Assembly: GCA_024281995.1 (NCBI GenBank)
Contig: JAMWZW010000012.1
Location: 31,819-95,818 of the forward strand
DNA length: 64,000 bases
Source: Nitrosomonas sp.
Lineage (GTDB): Bacteria; Pseudomonadota; Gammaproteobacteria; Burkholderiales; Nitrosomonadaceae
Reading direction: 5' to 3'
Positions 36,324 to 44,515 of this stretch are shown piece by piece; position 1 is the first letter of the stretch; the number at the start of each line of letters is the position of its first letter. Both the position numbers and the translations under genes were made by a program. The notes below the pieces were generated by a model. It ran no database searches, was not told the DNA's origin, and saw nothing but the letters and a program-made list of their open reading frames with translations.

Positions 36324-37331
36324 GTGATTCCAACTGCAATCAAACCTGATTTAATCGCTCACCTAACTCAACTAAAACTTGTTACACCTGTAACAGCAAT
36401 TCCAGATACACAGAATTCTTCCATACAATTTGAACAAGGCCACAAATATCAAGCTCTCGTTGAGGCACGATTATCTAACGGCAATGCTAGAGTATCTATT
36501 GCAGAAAAACTCATTCAAATGCATTTGCCAGAAGAATTCCGAGCTGGTAGCAAACTTGATGTTATTTTTGTCAACCACGAACCGGATTTAAAATTTCTTA
36601 TTTCAAATCAAGCCTTATTAGAAACCGACAATAATACATCTATAAGTACTACTGGACGTTTTCTAGGCGCTCTTATGCAAAATGCATTTAATCATTCTCT
36701 ACCAAAGACAACCCAGTTAATTACTAGTTATACTCCAATTCTTGATGAAGCATCGATAAATAGCGCCGAATTGCCCGGTTTATTACAAAAAACAATTACA
36801 CAAAGTGGATTATTCTATGAGTCACATCAGGCACAATGGATTAACGGAGAAAATACTCTCGAAAATTTACACAATGAACCTCAAAATAAGCCCATGTCAG
36901 TAACAACAGAGATATCAAAATCAATAATTCCTGCATCACTTAATACTGATGTGCCATTGAGCACTCACAATATATCTTTAGTATTACAACAGTTAGCAAC
37001 TTTAGAAACTAGCCATCTTTTTTGGCGTGGTGAAGTTTGGCAAAATCAACAGATGGAGTGGGATATCTTTGAACAGCCAGAAAACAACAATAGAAGTGAC
37101 TTCGATCCTGCTACACAATGGCAAACACAAATACGTCTTTCTATGCCTGAGTTAGGAAATATCATAGCAAGAATTTCCCTAAACGCCAGTAGCATTAATA
37201 TTAAACTGGCTGCCTCTCAATTAGAAGCAGCTAGCTTATTGAGAAATAATCAGTTACCACTCGCAGTTGATCTGCAATCAGCAGGATTAACCATCAAAGC
37301 AATAGAGGTACAACACGATGACAGCGAATGA
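36324..37331 (+). CDS. Flagellar hook-length control protein FliK-like
   Basis: A 335-residue protein starting at GTG 36324. The C-terminal part has the FliK pattern (TQWQTQIRLSMPELGNIIAR, then LRNNQLPLAVDLQSAGLTIK). The first 200 residues are low-similarity and Asn/Thr/Ser-rich, as in other FliK proteins. It overlaps the following flhB'-like gene by 14 bp. FliK normally works with FlhB to switch export specificity, so this pairing with a mini-FlhB is meaningful. It may be a second FliK paralog, since the canonical one usually lies with hook-basal-body genes that are not in this window. Confidence 0.72.
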   Translation: MIPTAIKPDLIAHLTQLKLVTPVTAIPDTQNSSIQFEQGHKYQALVEARLSNGNARVSIAEKLIQMHLPEEFRAGSKLDVIFVNHEPDLKFLISNQALLETDNNTSISTTGRFLGALMQNAFNHSLPKTTQLITSYTPILDEASINSAELPGLLQKTITQSGLFYESHQAQWINGENTLENLHNEPQNKPMSVTTEISKSIIPASLNTDVPLSTHNISLVLQQLATLETSHLFWRGEVWQNQQMEWDIFEQPENNNRSDFDPATQWQTQIRLSMPELGNIIARISLNASSINIKLAASQLEAASLLRNNQLPLAVDLQSAGLTIKAIEVQHDDSE

Positions 37332-37626
37332 ATCTTATCGCAGCGCAGTCGCACTCGCATACCGAGAAGGTCAAATAGCACCCAAAGTTCTTGCAAAAGG
37401 CCGTGGCCTTATTGCTCAAGAAATTATTAAACGTGCTAAAGAAGCCGGTATTTATGTTCATGAATCAAGTGAATTGGTTTCGCTTCTTATGCAAGTTAAT
37501 CTTGATGAGCGCATTCCTCCACAGCTGTATGTTGCAGTTGCCGAATTATTAGCCTGGCTTTATCGTCTGGATCAACAAAAAGGAAAAAATCAGATTTCTG
37601 ATAGCTCAATCCACAAGCTAATCTAA
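37318..37626 (+). CDS. FlhB C-terminal-domain-like (EscU/YscU/HrcU family) small protein
   Basis: A 102-residue stand-alone copy of the cytoplasmic domain of the export-switch protein FlhB. SYRSAVALAYREGQIAPKVL, then AKEAGIYVHESSELVSLLMQ and VNLDERIPPQLYVAVAELLA match the segment after the autocleavage site. The NPTH cleavage motif and all membrane helices are missing. Small proteins of this kind (FhlB/YlqH type) occur beside fliK-like genes in many bacteria. Translation is coupled to the FliK-like gene by a 14-bp overlap. Confidence 0.85.
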   Translation: MTANESYRSAVALAYREGQIAPKVLAKGRGLIAQEIIKRAKEAGIYVHESSELVSLLMQVNLDERIPPQLYVAVAELLAWLYRLDQQKGKNQISDSSIHKLI

Positions 37627-37648
37627 AAATTCCAGGAGCAAATTAACC

Positions 37649-38428
37649 ATGCAAGAATCTAATCAAAATGCCGAAGTCCCTAAAACACTGGAACCAACCA
37701 CACTTATAAAAGATGAAAATTTTCGTGTTTATTCAGAGATTGATATTTTATTTTTATTGCGAAAAATAACGCAAACTAACTCTCTTGTCATGCTTTCTTT
37801 CAATGATGGTAACAATTCTTTTTTAACATCTATTCTTGCAGTAAACTCCGACGAAAAAAAGCTAATAATAGACTATGGTCCCAATGAAAAAATAAGCCAG
37901 CAAGCTTTACAGTCCAAAAAATTATTTTTTGTTACTACGCAAAACAAAGTCAAAATTGAATTTTCCTCAAATCACATAGATAAAACAGATTTTAAAGGGA
38001 AAAATGCATTTTTAATTAACATTCCAGAGTATTTATTACGTATCCAAAGAAGAGATAATTTCCGAATTTCTACTCCAATTGCAAAACCCCTTAAATGTTT
38101 AATTCCAATTCCAGTAGAAAACAAATCTATAACTACTGAAATCACTTTACTCGATATTAGTTGTGGTGGCATTGGAGCGATTGATCAAAATTCTAATATT
38201 AATTTTGAACCAGGGATAATTTATAAAGATTGTCAAATTTCACTTCCTGAAATCGGCATAGTTAACGCAACTATCGTCGTAAAAAATGCATACCCAATGA
38301 AATTGCAAAGTGGTGCTTCGTATTATCGCATTGGATGTCAATTTATAGATCTACCAGCAAAAACAGAAGCAATGATACAACGCTATATTGTTAAGCAAGA
38401 ACAAATAATAAAAACCAAAGATTCTTAA
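37649..38428 (+). CDS. ycgR: YcgR-type c-di-GMP flagellar brake protein (YcgR_N-PilZ)
   Basis: A 259-residue protein with an N-terminal YcgR domain (FRVYSEIDILFLLRKITQTN, about residues 25-125) and a C-terminal PilZ domain. The c-di-GMP-binding arm RIQRRDNFRIS (about 130-140) is followed by LLDISCGGIGAI, matching RxxxR and [D/N]xSxxG. On binding c-di-GMP, YcgR slows or biases the motor. It sits at the end of the late flagellar genes and across from two GGDEF genes, giving a short path from c-di-GMP synthesis to motility control. The next 200 bp enter the IS region. Confidence 0.9.
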   Translation: MQESNQNAEVPKTLEPTTLIKDENFRVYSEIDILFLLRKITQTNSLVMLSFNDGNNSFLTSILAVNSDEKKLIIDYGPNEKISQQALQSKKLFFVTTQNKVKIEFSSNHIDKTDFKGKNAFLINIPEYLLRIQRRDNFRISTPIAKPLKCLIPIPVENKSITTEITLLDISCGGIGAIDQNSNINFEPGIIYKDCQISLPEIGIVNATIVVKNAYPMKLQSGASYYRIGCQFIDLPAKTEAMIQRYIVKQEQIIKTKDS

Positions 38429-38554
38429 ATAGAAAAGAACAATTAATTGAAGTCGAAGTCGCTCGATAATCAAGTGAGTAAGCGACCTGATCTGACAGTT
38501 GGAAGTGTGGTGCCGTAAAATGGGACAGTTGTTTAGGAGTTTTTTTCCCAAACA

Positions 38555-38643
38555 TCAACTTATCTCAAACAACCTGAGTGACCCAAAATAAAGCTGATCT
38601 GGCGTCATCATCATAGTTTGATGTTTGCGGTTTTCGTTATAAA
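38555..38643 (-). pseudogene. C-terminal remnant of an IS3-family transposase (orfB)
   Basis: Read leftward, the frame gives YNENRKHQTMMMTPDQLYFG then SLRLFEIS and a stop, which is the typical end of an IS3-family OrfB. The remaining portion of the same gene is found beyond the IS1380 element at 41256-41470, so the gene was split by that insertion. It is not functional. Confidence 0.7.
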
Positions 38644-38665
38644 CCCAGATTTTCCATTAGGAATT

Positions 38666-39067
38666 TCAAGGCGAGAAGATGGGGGTGAATTTAACGGGAG
38701 GATCGAAAGTTTTAGATTTATTCCAAAGGCCATCAATCCACTCACGTTGTTGCATTGCAACGGCCAAGTTAATGATCTTTTTTCGGCCCTCACGAGTAAT
38801 GTATCCAGCCTTGGCAAAGAGCTTATAGCGCAGGGTCTTGAGAGTGTGCTGCACATCGGCTTTGTCTGAGACTGCATCGCTTCTCAATATTGCCTGACGA
38901 AATAAGCTCATCAAATTGTAAGCCAGCATCACTGTCAGCAAAGCCGCTTCAGTAGCCCAAAAATCTCTGAGACTAAAGCTTTCTCCGCCAAAATCATACT
39001 TCAACTCCTTGATGCGATTTTCACAATCCGCACGGCCACGGTATAGCCGCCACAGTTCGGCAGCAGG
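38666..39067 (-). pseudogene. IS1380 transposase, C-terminal segment
   Basis: LPAAELWRLYRGRADCENRI, then KELKYDFGGESFSLRDFWAT and LTVMLAYNLMSLFRQAIL are the conserved end of IS1380 transposases, including the C-terminal Y-R-G-R-A-D-C-E-N region that carries the third catalytic acidic residue. The frame is cut at its upstream side by the IS630 element. No start of its own is expected. Confidence 0.85.
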
Positions 39068-39128
39068 TAAGTCCAATTTGCATTAGAAACTGAAATAATA
39101 ATACCATGATTTATGAGGGAGGAAAATC

Positions 39129-39632
39129 ATGGCGAGAAAAGCGAGTGGGGCAGATCAATTAGCGTCGGCGCGAGAATTATTAAGAACGGCCAGAACGGCC
39201 GATGAGCTAAGGAAGGCACAAGCAGTATTACTTCCTCTGGAATTGGGAATGTCGCTAGAGGAAACGGCAAAAGCTATTGGACGTTCAATTAGATCGACAT
39301 GTAGTATGCGCACGCGTTACTGTAGAGTAGCTCGTTGCGAAGAGGAAGCGCCACAAACGAAACGGGCGCTTCGTAACCGTGCGATTGCGACGCCTGAACG
39401 AGAAGCGCAGATTCTTGATCAGGTTTTGGAGGAAGCAGCTCAAGGCGGAGTTGTAGTTGTTCCCCCACTCAAGGAGAAAATCGAGGAACGGCTAGGCAAG
39501 CGAGTGGCATTATCGACGATTTATCGGATGCTGGCGCGTAATGGCTGGCGTAAACTGGCGCCTGATACTAGTCACCCGCAAGGAGATGCGGCAATGCGCG
39601 AGGATTGGAAAAAAAATTTAAGGAACGAGTAG
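39129..39632 (+). CDS. IS630-family transposase, N-terminal frame (orfA)
   Basis: 167 codons from ATG 39129 (GAGGGAGGAAAATC upstream). It has an HTH region (LGMSLEETAKAIGRSIRSTC), then a second winged-helix part (RLGKRVALSTIYRMLARNGW). The frame ends shortly after DWKKNLRNE, because the run of A at 39609-39616 has eight bases. The catalytic domain continues in the overlapping frame. Copy 2 of this element has nine A at the same place and reads through in one frame (WKKKFKERV), so the split depends on a single A. Confidence 0.85.
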   Translation: MARKASGADQLASARELLRTARTADELRKAQAVLLPLELGMSLEETAKAIGRSIRSTCSMRTRYCRVARCEEEAPQTKRALRNRAIATPEREAQILDQVLEEAAQGGVVVVPPLKEKIEERLGKRVALSTIYRMLARNGWRKLAPDTSHPQGDAAMREDWKKNLRNE

Positions 39633-40195
39633 ATGAATTTGTAACCCTGTGGGGAAATCATCGGCCATTACGTTTGATGTTTCAGGATGAAGCCCGCTTC
39701 GGGCGTATTGCAGACACACGGTATTGTTGGTGCCGTCGCCCAGATCGACCAATGGTTAGTGCCATGGTAACGCAGCAATATACTTATGCTTATGGCGCGG
39801 TAAGTCCGTTGGATGGCGCTTTTGACAGTTTGGTGTTGCCTCATGTCAATACCTATTGTATGCAGATTTTCATCAATGAAATCGCTGAGCGTTATCCCAA
39901 CGATAATATAGTCATGATTCTTGATGGCGCAGGCTGGCATAAAAGCAAGGATTTTCACCTGCCTGATAATATCCGTTTGTTGTTCCTGCCACCCTATTCA
40001 CCTGAATTGAATCCGCAGGAACATCTGTGGGACGAACTGCGAGAAAAATACTTTCACAACCGAGTATTTGACAGTATCGATGCTCTCGAGAATCATTTGG
40101 TTACTGCGCTACACAATCTCGAAAATACTCCAGCTTTGATCAAAAGTATTACTGGGTGGAATTGGATTATTAATGCAGTTTCTAGTGAGAATTAG
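39605..40195 (+). CDS. IS630-family transposase, DDE catalytic frame (orfB)
   Basis: 196 codons with the whole DDE domain: RLMFQDEARFGRIADTRYCW (first Asp), VMILDGAGWHKSKDFHLP (second Asp), and FLPPYSPELNPQEHLWDELR (final Glu). It overlaps orfA by 28 bases. In other IS630 copies this joins the N-terminal part either directly or by frameshifting in an A-rich run. The last 145 codons are identical to the second copy at 43286-43729 except for one residue (Ser/Ile) near the end, so these copies are closely related. Confidence 0.88.
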   Translation: MEKKFKERVDEFVTLWGNHRPLRLMFQDEARFGRIADTRYCWCRRPDRPMVSAMVTQQYTYAYGAVSPLDGAFDSLVLPHVNTYCMQIFINEIAERYPNDNIVMILDGAGWHKSKDFHLPDNIRLLFLPPYSPELNPQEHLWDELREKYFHNRVFDSIDALENHLVTALHNLENTPALIKSITGWNWIINAVSSEN

Positions 40196-40205
40196 AATAA
40201 GTCCA

Positions 40206-41128
40206 TATGTAGCGGTACTGCGCAAAAACCGGGTCATCGGCAAATAAAGACAATGGCTTGCCCTTGGCATCAGGGCGCTCATCGATCTTTTGCCGGATAC
40301 CCACTACCCGCCGCGGCTTATCCCAGCTTGGCGCCTGATAGTCAAACCCAATCAGTTCTATACCATCATCCAGTACCCACCAAGCGGTCTCTTCCACCTA
40401 TGCCCTTTGCAGCGGCTGATTCAGCCGCAAGGCAATCAGATAATGCATGGCACGCCGATCCAGATCAATCAGAAAAAGCCTGATCGCTGAAGCCGCTGTC
40501 TGCCGCCCGCAACGGCTACCCGTTTGCCGCCCAATTTGTCTAAACTATCGTCCAGAAATGCCAGCACATTGTTGGCGCTATGGCTGTTGCCGGGGCGCAG
40601 CCACAGATTGGCTATCATGCGGATATCCGCAACAAAGGCCATCAAAGGATGGTGTGAACAGCGCCCACGCTTGCGCGGATTGTAGCCCCGCACCGCACCT
40701 TCCTGCTGTCCATAGCGGGTCATCACCGTCGAATCCAGATCCAGCGTCAGTCCATCGACGTGAAGATTGCTAAAAAACCAGCGATACAACTTACCAAATA
40801 TCTGCAGATTGGCGCCCTGATCAAACTTGCCAAATAACCGCATGATCGCCTTGAAGTTCGCCATCCGCCCAAAACCAAACAGCCTCCTCAACACCGCGTC
40901 ATGCCGTGTGACTTCCGTATGTTCGAATCGGTTTGCGCCACACCACACCGACAGCATGAACTGCAACAGCAACTGAATCGGCGCATAACCTCGATTACTG
41001 CCCGGTTGCGGCAAACCACAGCTTGCCACAGCCGCATTAAAGCCTATCCGATCCAGCATTCGCTTCATCAACCCCATGTTACCCCACGCTGTGATCTCTT
41101 TATTGGTAAACCGAAGCTCATAATCCAC
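40206..41128 (-). pseudogene. IS1380 transposase, N-terminal and middle segments, frameshifted
   Basis: From ATG 41128 the frame gives FTNKEITAWGNMGLMKRMLD, HVDGLTLDLDSTVMTRYGQQ (first catalytic Asp region) and SHHPLMAFVADIRMIANLWL, typical of IS1380. At about 40510 it shifts out of frame. Expected continuations RADSGFSDQ, then RRAMHYLIALRLNQPLQ, then EETAWWVLDDGIELIGFDYQ are found in different frames down to about 40206, where the IS630 element begins. At least two frameshifts besides the insertion make this gene dead. Confidence 0.85.
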
Positions 41129-41255
41129 AAAATCCCCCAGGAAGAAAAATATGCGCCAATCAAACTACGCTAATTCATGAAAATAGCTTTATCTTTAACA
41201 TCTTATTCTAATGGCTTCCATTAGAAAATTCTTCTAATGGAAAATATGGGATAAA

Positions 41256-41470
41256 AAAACCAAAATACTTTGCCAGTGGCTGTTTAACTTCTGATGCTAA
41301 TTCGTTGGCAGTGAGATTAACTTCCTCATATCTGACGCTACGTCACAAACCCTCGGCAAATACATTATCTTTCTAGGCGCCTTTGCCATCCGTAGTGTTA
41401 TCAATACATTATGATTCAATACCTTAGAAATACTTCACTGGTATATTGTAAACCGTGATACAGATTGAGA
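41256..41470 (-). pseudogene. IS3-family transposase remnant (upstream part of the split orfB)
   Basis: Read leftward from about 41465: YHGLQYTSEVFLRY, then after a frameshift NTTDGKGA, stop, KDNVFAEGL, stop, RSVRYEEVNLTANELASEV and KQPLAKYFGFF. This matches the IS3 OrfB end region (DGKGAWKDNVFVERLWRSVKYEEV in typical members). The two stops fall where Trp is expected (TGG to TAG or TGA). It joins in order with 38555-38643 on the far side of the IS1380 element. Confidence 0.7.
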
Positions 41471-41616
41471 GACCTTTGCAGAATCTCGTGTTTAAAAAGC
41501 CCTAATCATCAAAAACAATGACTTAAAAATTCATCGGAAGGCTTTTGCAAAAGTCTCTTTCTGAACTAAATGCCCTGCCATTAGCGATGAAGCATTTTAC
41601 ATTTATACAAAAAATC

Positions 41617-42501
41617 TTATCGTTGTGCTTCCAATGCGGCAATTCTATCTTCCAGCGGAGGATGTGACATGAATAAGTGGGCTAATCCAGCGCCTTTACC
41701 GCCCGAAATGCCAAAAGCTGCCAGTTGATCGGGCAACTGGGCTTGCTTGCTTGCTAATTGTAAACGCCGCAAGGCAGCGATCATTTTGTTTCTACCTGCG
41801 AGGCTGGCACCACCAGCATCGGCGCGAAACTCCCGTTGACGACTAAACCACATCACGATAATAGTGGCTAAAATACCCAGAACAATTTCAGCGATAATGG
41901 TTGTGATCCAAAAAGCAGGGCCATGACCTTCTTCAGTTCTGAACACCACACGATCGACCGTATGGCCGATGATACGCGATAAGAAAATTACAAAGGTGTT
42001 AACTACGCCTTGGATCAAGGCCAGTGTAACCATATCGCCATTGGCAACATGACTGACTTCATGGGCGAGAACTGCTTCAGCTTCATCCTGGCTCATGCTA
42101 TTTAATAAGCCTGTACTTACTGCAACCAAGGCGTCATTTTTTGACATACCGGTAGCAAAGGCATTGACATCTGGTGCATCATAAACAGCGACTTCAGGCA
42201 TACCAATGCCCGCGGCTTTAGCCTGACGTTGTACTGTGGTGACGAGCCAATGTTCTTGCGCATTACGCGGCATTTCAATAACTTGCGCACCGGTAAGTCG
42301 CTTCGCTGTCCATTTTGACATAGCAAGCGATATGAATGAACCACCAAATCCAAATACCAAAGCAAATATCAATAGTGAATTGATATCCAAGCCACTACCT
42401 TGTTCATCAAGGATTCTTTCAACACCGAGCAGGCGCAAAGTAATGCTTAGAACAACGATGATGGCCAAGTTTGTTGCTAAAAAAAGCAGAATTCTTTTCA
42501 T
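41617..42501 (-). CDS. htpX: Membrane zinc protease HtpX
   Basis: A 294-residue M48 metalloprotease. Two N-terminal helices ([20 protein letters not shown], and [19 protein letters not shown]) precede the cytoplasmic domain with HEVSH in [18 protein letters not shown]. Two more helices follow ([26 protein letters not shown]), and the third zinc ligand Glu lies in [14 protein letters not shown]. HtpX takes part in quality control of misfolded inner-membrane proteins together with FtsH. It is flanked on both sides by decayed IS elements but is itself intact. Confidence 0.95.
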   Translation of the reverse strand: MKRILLFLATNLAIIVVLSITLRLLGVERILDEQGSGLDINSLLIFALVFGFGGSFISLAMSKWTAKRLTGAQVIEMPRNAQEHWLVTTVQRQAKAAGIGMPEVAVYDAPDVNAFATGMSKNDALVAVSTGLLNSMSQDEAEAVLAHEVSHVANGDMVTLALIQGVVNTFVIFLSRIIGHTVDRVVFRTEEGHGPAFWITTIIAEIVLGILATIIVMWFSRQREFRADAGGASLAGRNKMIAALRRLQLASKQAQLPDQLAAFGISGGKGAGLAHLFMSHPPLEDRIAALEAQR

Positions 42502-42833
42502 TTATTTTTACTCCGTGGTATTAAGAAAACCGAACGAACATTAATGTAAGATCAAATCGGTTATTTTCAAGTCAAATGAGTTTGAGTTAATCATATTAGA
42601 GTTGATTATGCAGCCTGTTTTCCATCCTAACTTCTAGTTGCATAAAATTAGGTGCAAAATTATTCAGAGAGTTCAGGATGGACATATACTAATGATGGTA
42701 ATTAACGCTGGCTGTCTCGCGTCAATTATCTTGGTCGTATTGCCTCAATCAAAAATCATACTATTTTCTAACGGTACACCTCATCACAAAAAGTTTAGTT
42801 TCAAAGCCTACGAGCAGGGCTTACCCAGTATAC
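42502..42833. other. Intergenic upstream of htpX, no gene recognised
   Basis: About 330 bases with short open frames that look random (for example 42638-42856). It should hold the htpX promoter near 42520-42600; no known element was recognised. Confidence 0.45.
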
Positions 42834-43281
42834 CTACAGTACGATCATGTCAGTAATTAGTCCACCCTGAACAATTCTATTTTCAGGCAATGCGCCAGCA
42901 AGGCGATGATTAGTTCTGTCATCATTGATTGGTAGCCAATCCAAGCATAGGAAAATCAAGACAAGAAGAAGCCGCAGCTTCCTCAGAATCATCCGCAGGT
43001 TGTGTCCGCAACCGCAGAGGATGGCATGAAAGGCATCGCCTTCTGTGCCTTGCAGCCAGTTTCTGCGAAGGCGGCCGTCGTTTTTCATATGCCCGATTAC
43101 CGGTTCGATGGCGCTGCGTCGCCGAATATCGCGTTTCAGCCGCGCGGTAATGTTGCACCTGAGTTTGCGGTGATAGACCTTGACCCCAGCCGGGACAGTT
43201 GCGCCGCGATAACCCAGGTCTACGAAGACTTCCTTAGGTTGCTGCTGCGTCAGGACTGCCGCCTGCTCCAGAGCCAGGTGT
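42834..43281 (-). pseudogene. IS5-family transposase, C-terminal fragment
   Basis: A continuous leftward frame without its start: HLALEQAAVLTQQQPKEVFV, then DLGYRGATVPAGVKVYHRKL, RRSAIEPVIGHMKNDGRLRR and DAFHAILCGCGHNLRMILRK. This is the conserved end of IS5-family DDE transposases. The upstream part is replaced by the IS630 copy 2 at 43282. The last 35 codons (after RKLRLLLVLIF) are unlike the family and may be read-through. Confidence 0.8.
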
Positions 43282-44350
43282 AATTCTAATTCTCAATAGA
43301 AACTGCATTAATAATCCAATTCCACCCAGTAATACTTTTGATCAAAGCTGGAGTATTTTCGAGATTGTGTAGCGCAGTAACCAAATGATTCTCGAGAGCA
43401 TCGATACTGTCAAATACTCGGTTGTGAAAGTATTTTTCTCGCAGTTCGTCCCACAGATGTTCCTGCGGATTCAATTCAGGTGAATAGGGTGGCAGGAACA
43501 ACAAACGGATATTATCAGGCAGGTGAAAATCCTTGCTTTTATGCCAGCCTGCGCCATCAAGAATCATGACTATATTATCGTTGGGATAACGCTCAGCGAT
43601 TTCATTGATGAAAATCTGCATACAATAGGTATTGACATGAGGCAACACCAAACTGTCAAAAGCGCCATCCAACGGACTTACCGCGCCATAAGCATAAGTA
43701 TATTGCTGCGTTACCATGGCACTAACCATTGGTCGATCTGGGCGACGGCACCGAACAATACCCGTGTGTCTGCAATACGCCCGAAGCGGGCTTCATCCTG
43801 AAACATCAAACGTAATGGCCGATGATTTCCCCACAGGGTTACAAATTGATCTGCCACTCGTTCCTTAAATTTTTTTTTCCAATCCGCCTTGAGCGCTTCC
43901 TCCATGATGCTGCGCTTGTTCGTTGCGGCAATGACACGGTTAGCGCCCGTTTCAGGTGGCGCTTTTACGCCAGCCATTACGCGCCAGCATCTAATTGAAC
44001 GCCCAATAGCTTTTGCCGTCGATAATGCCACTTGCCTTCAGCAGCCGTTCCTCGATTTTCTCCTTGAGTGGGACTACAATCCGCCCTTGAGCTGCTTCCT
44101 CCAAAGCTGATCAAGAATCTGCGCTTCTCGTTCAGGCGTCGCAATCGCACGGTTATTTGAAGCGCCCGTTTCGTTTGTGGCGCTTTGATCTGCAACCAGC
44201 ATACCACATTCGATCTGAACGCCCAATAGATTTTCCTCCCATTCCCAATTCCAGAGAGGAAAAGTTGATGGGTCCCCTAATGCTGACGCTAATTGATCTA
44301 TTTCAGTCCCTTAAATCATGGAAATTCTCAGCTAATGCAAATTGGCTATC
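43282..44350 (-). mobile_element. IS630-family element, copy 2, with scrambled 5' half
   Basis: The left end AATTCTAATTCTCAATAGAA is the same type as the 3' end of copy 1, next to TA. The 3' half matches copy 1 almost perfectly (43286-43729). The 5' half (about 43870-44350) consists of the copy 1 text with many short deletions, insertions and displaced pieces: for example the segment containing GCAAAAGCTATTGG with TTCAATTAGA appears in the middle of the gene at about 44000, as well as at its normal place near 44215. A further displaced piece (CGATCTAATTGAACGCT) lies near 44440-44455. The right end CTAATGCAAATTGG at about 44331-44344 corresponds to the left end of copy 1. Confidence 0.7.
43286..44031 (-). 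pseudogene. IS630-family transposase, copy 2, broken
   Basis: The frame from about 44031 reads KADWKKKFKERVADQFVTLW through an A9 run and continues to RLMFQDEARFGRIADTR, then shifts. From 43729 the frame MVSAMVTQQYTYAYGAVSPL continues to the end with FLPPYSPELNPQEHLWDELR. The break near 43750 and the disordered N-terminal half make the copy non-functional by itself. Confidence 0.8.
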
Positions 44351-44515
44351 CACCCAACTCGCATTATGATACTTCTGCTTGATAATTGCCTGCAAGTAAT
44401 CGTTTCCGCGTGCTTTTTAGATGTGGCAATAATACATGTCGATCTAATTGAACGCTCTGTAGCAAATAGCTTTGAATTGCCAAAGATGCATCGGAATGTA
44501 AAAGAGGTATGCATC

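Larger units (their letters stand above)
39070..40197. mobile_element. IS630-family element, copy 1
   Basis: About 1.13 kb inside the IS1380 element. Its ends carry an imperfect inverted repeat around TAGAAACTG: 39081-39102 (CATTAGAAACTGAAATAATAAT) against the reverse complement of 40166-40187. TA flanks both ends (39068-39069 and 40198-40199), matching the TA target preference of the family. The string TAAGTCCA occurs at both junctions (39068-39075 and 40198-40205). Two overlapping reading frames encode the transposase. Confidence 0.8.
38644..41250. mobile_element. IS1380-family element, interrupted by an IS630-family element
   Basis: Terminal inverted repeats are seen: CCCAGATTTTCCATTAG at 38644-38660 against the reverse complement of 41234-41250 (CCCATATTTTCCATTAG). 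A perfect 5-bp target duplication ATAAA lies at 38639-38643 and 41251-41255. The transposase gene is on the minus strand and is broken by the IS630 insertion at about 39070-40197 and by further frameshifts. Near the right end CTAATGG recurs in alternating orientation (41208-41214, 41218-41224 reversed, 41234-41240). Without the insertion the element is about 1.5 kb. Confidence 0.85.

Noticed and set aside
39068-40205. 8-bp TAAGTCCA repeat as IS630 target duplication
   Set aside because: IS630 elements duplicate only TA, and copy 2 also shows TA at its ends; part of the longer match is probably the element end resembling the target.
40469-41173. Plus-strand frames across the IS1380 element
   Set aside because: They are antisense shadows of the transposase segments on the minus strand.
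42638-42856. 72-codon plus frame upstream of htpX
   Set aside because: No ribosome site, no recognisable domain, composition like non-coding DNA.
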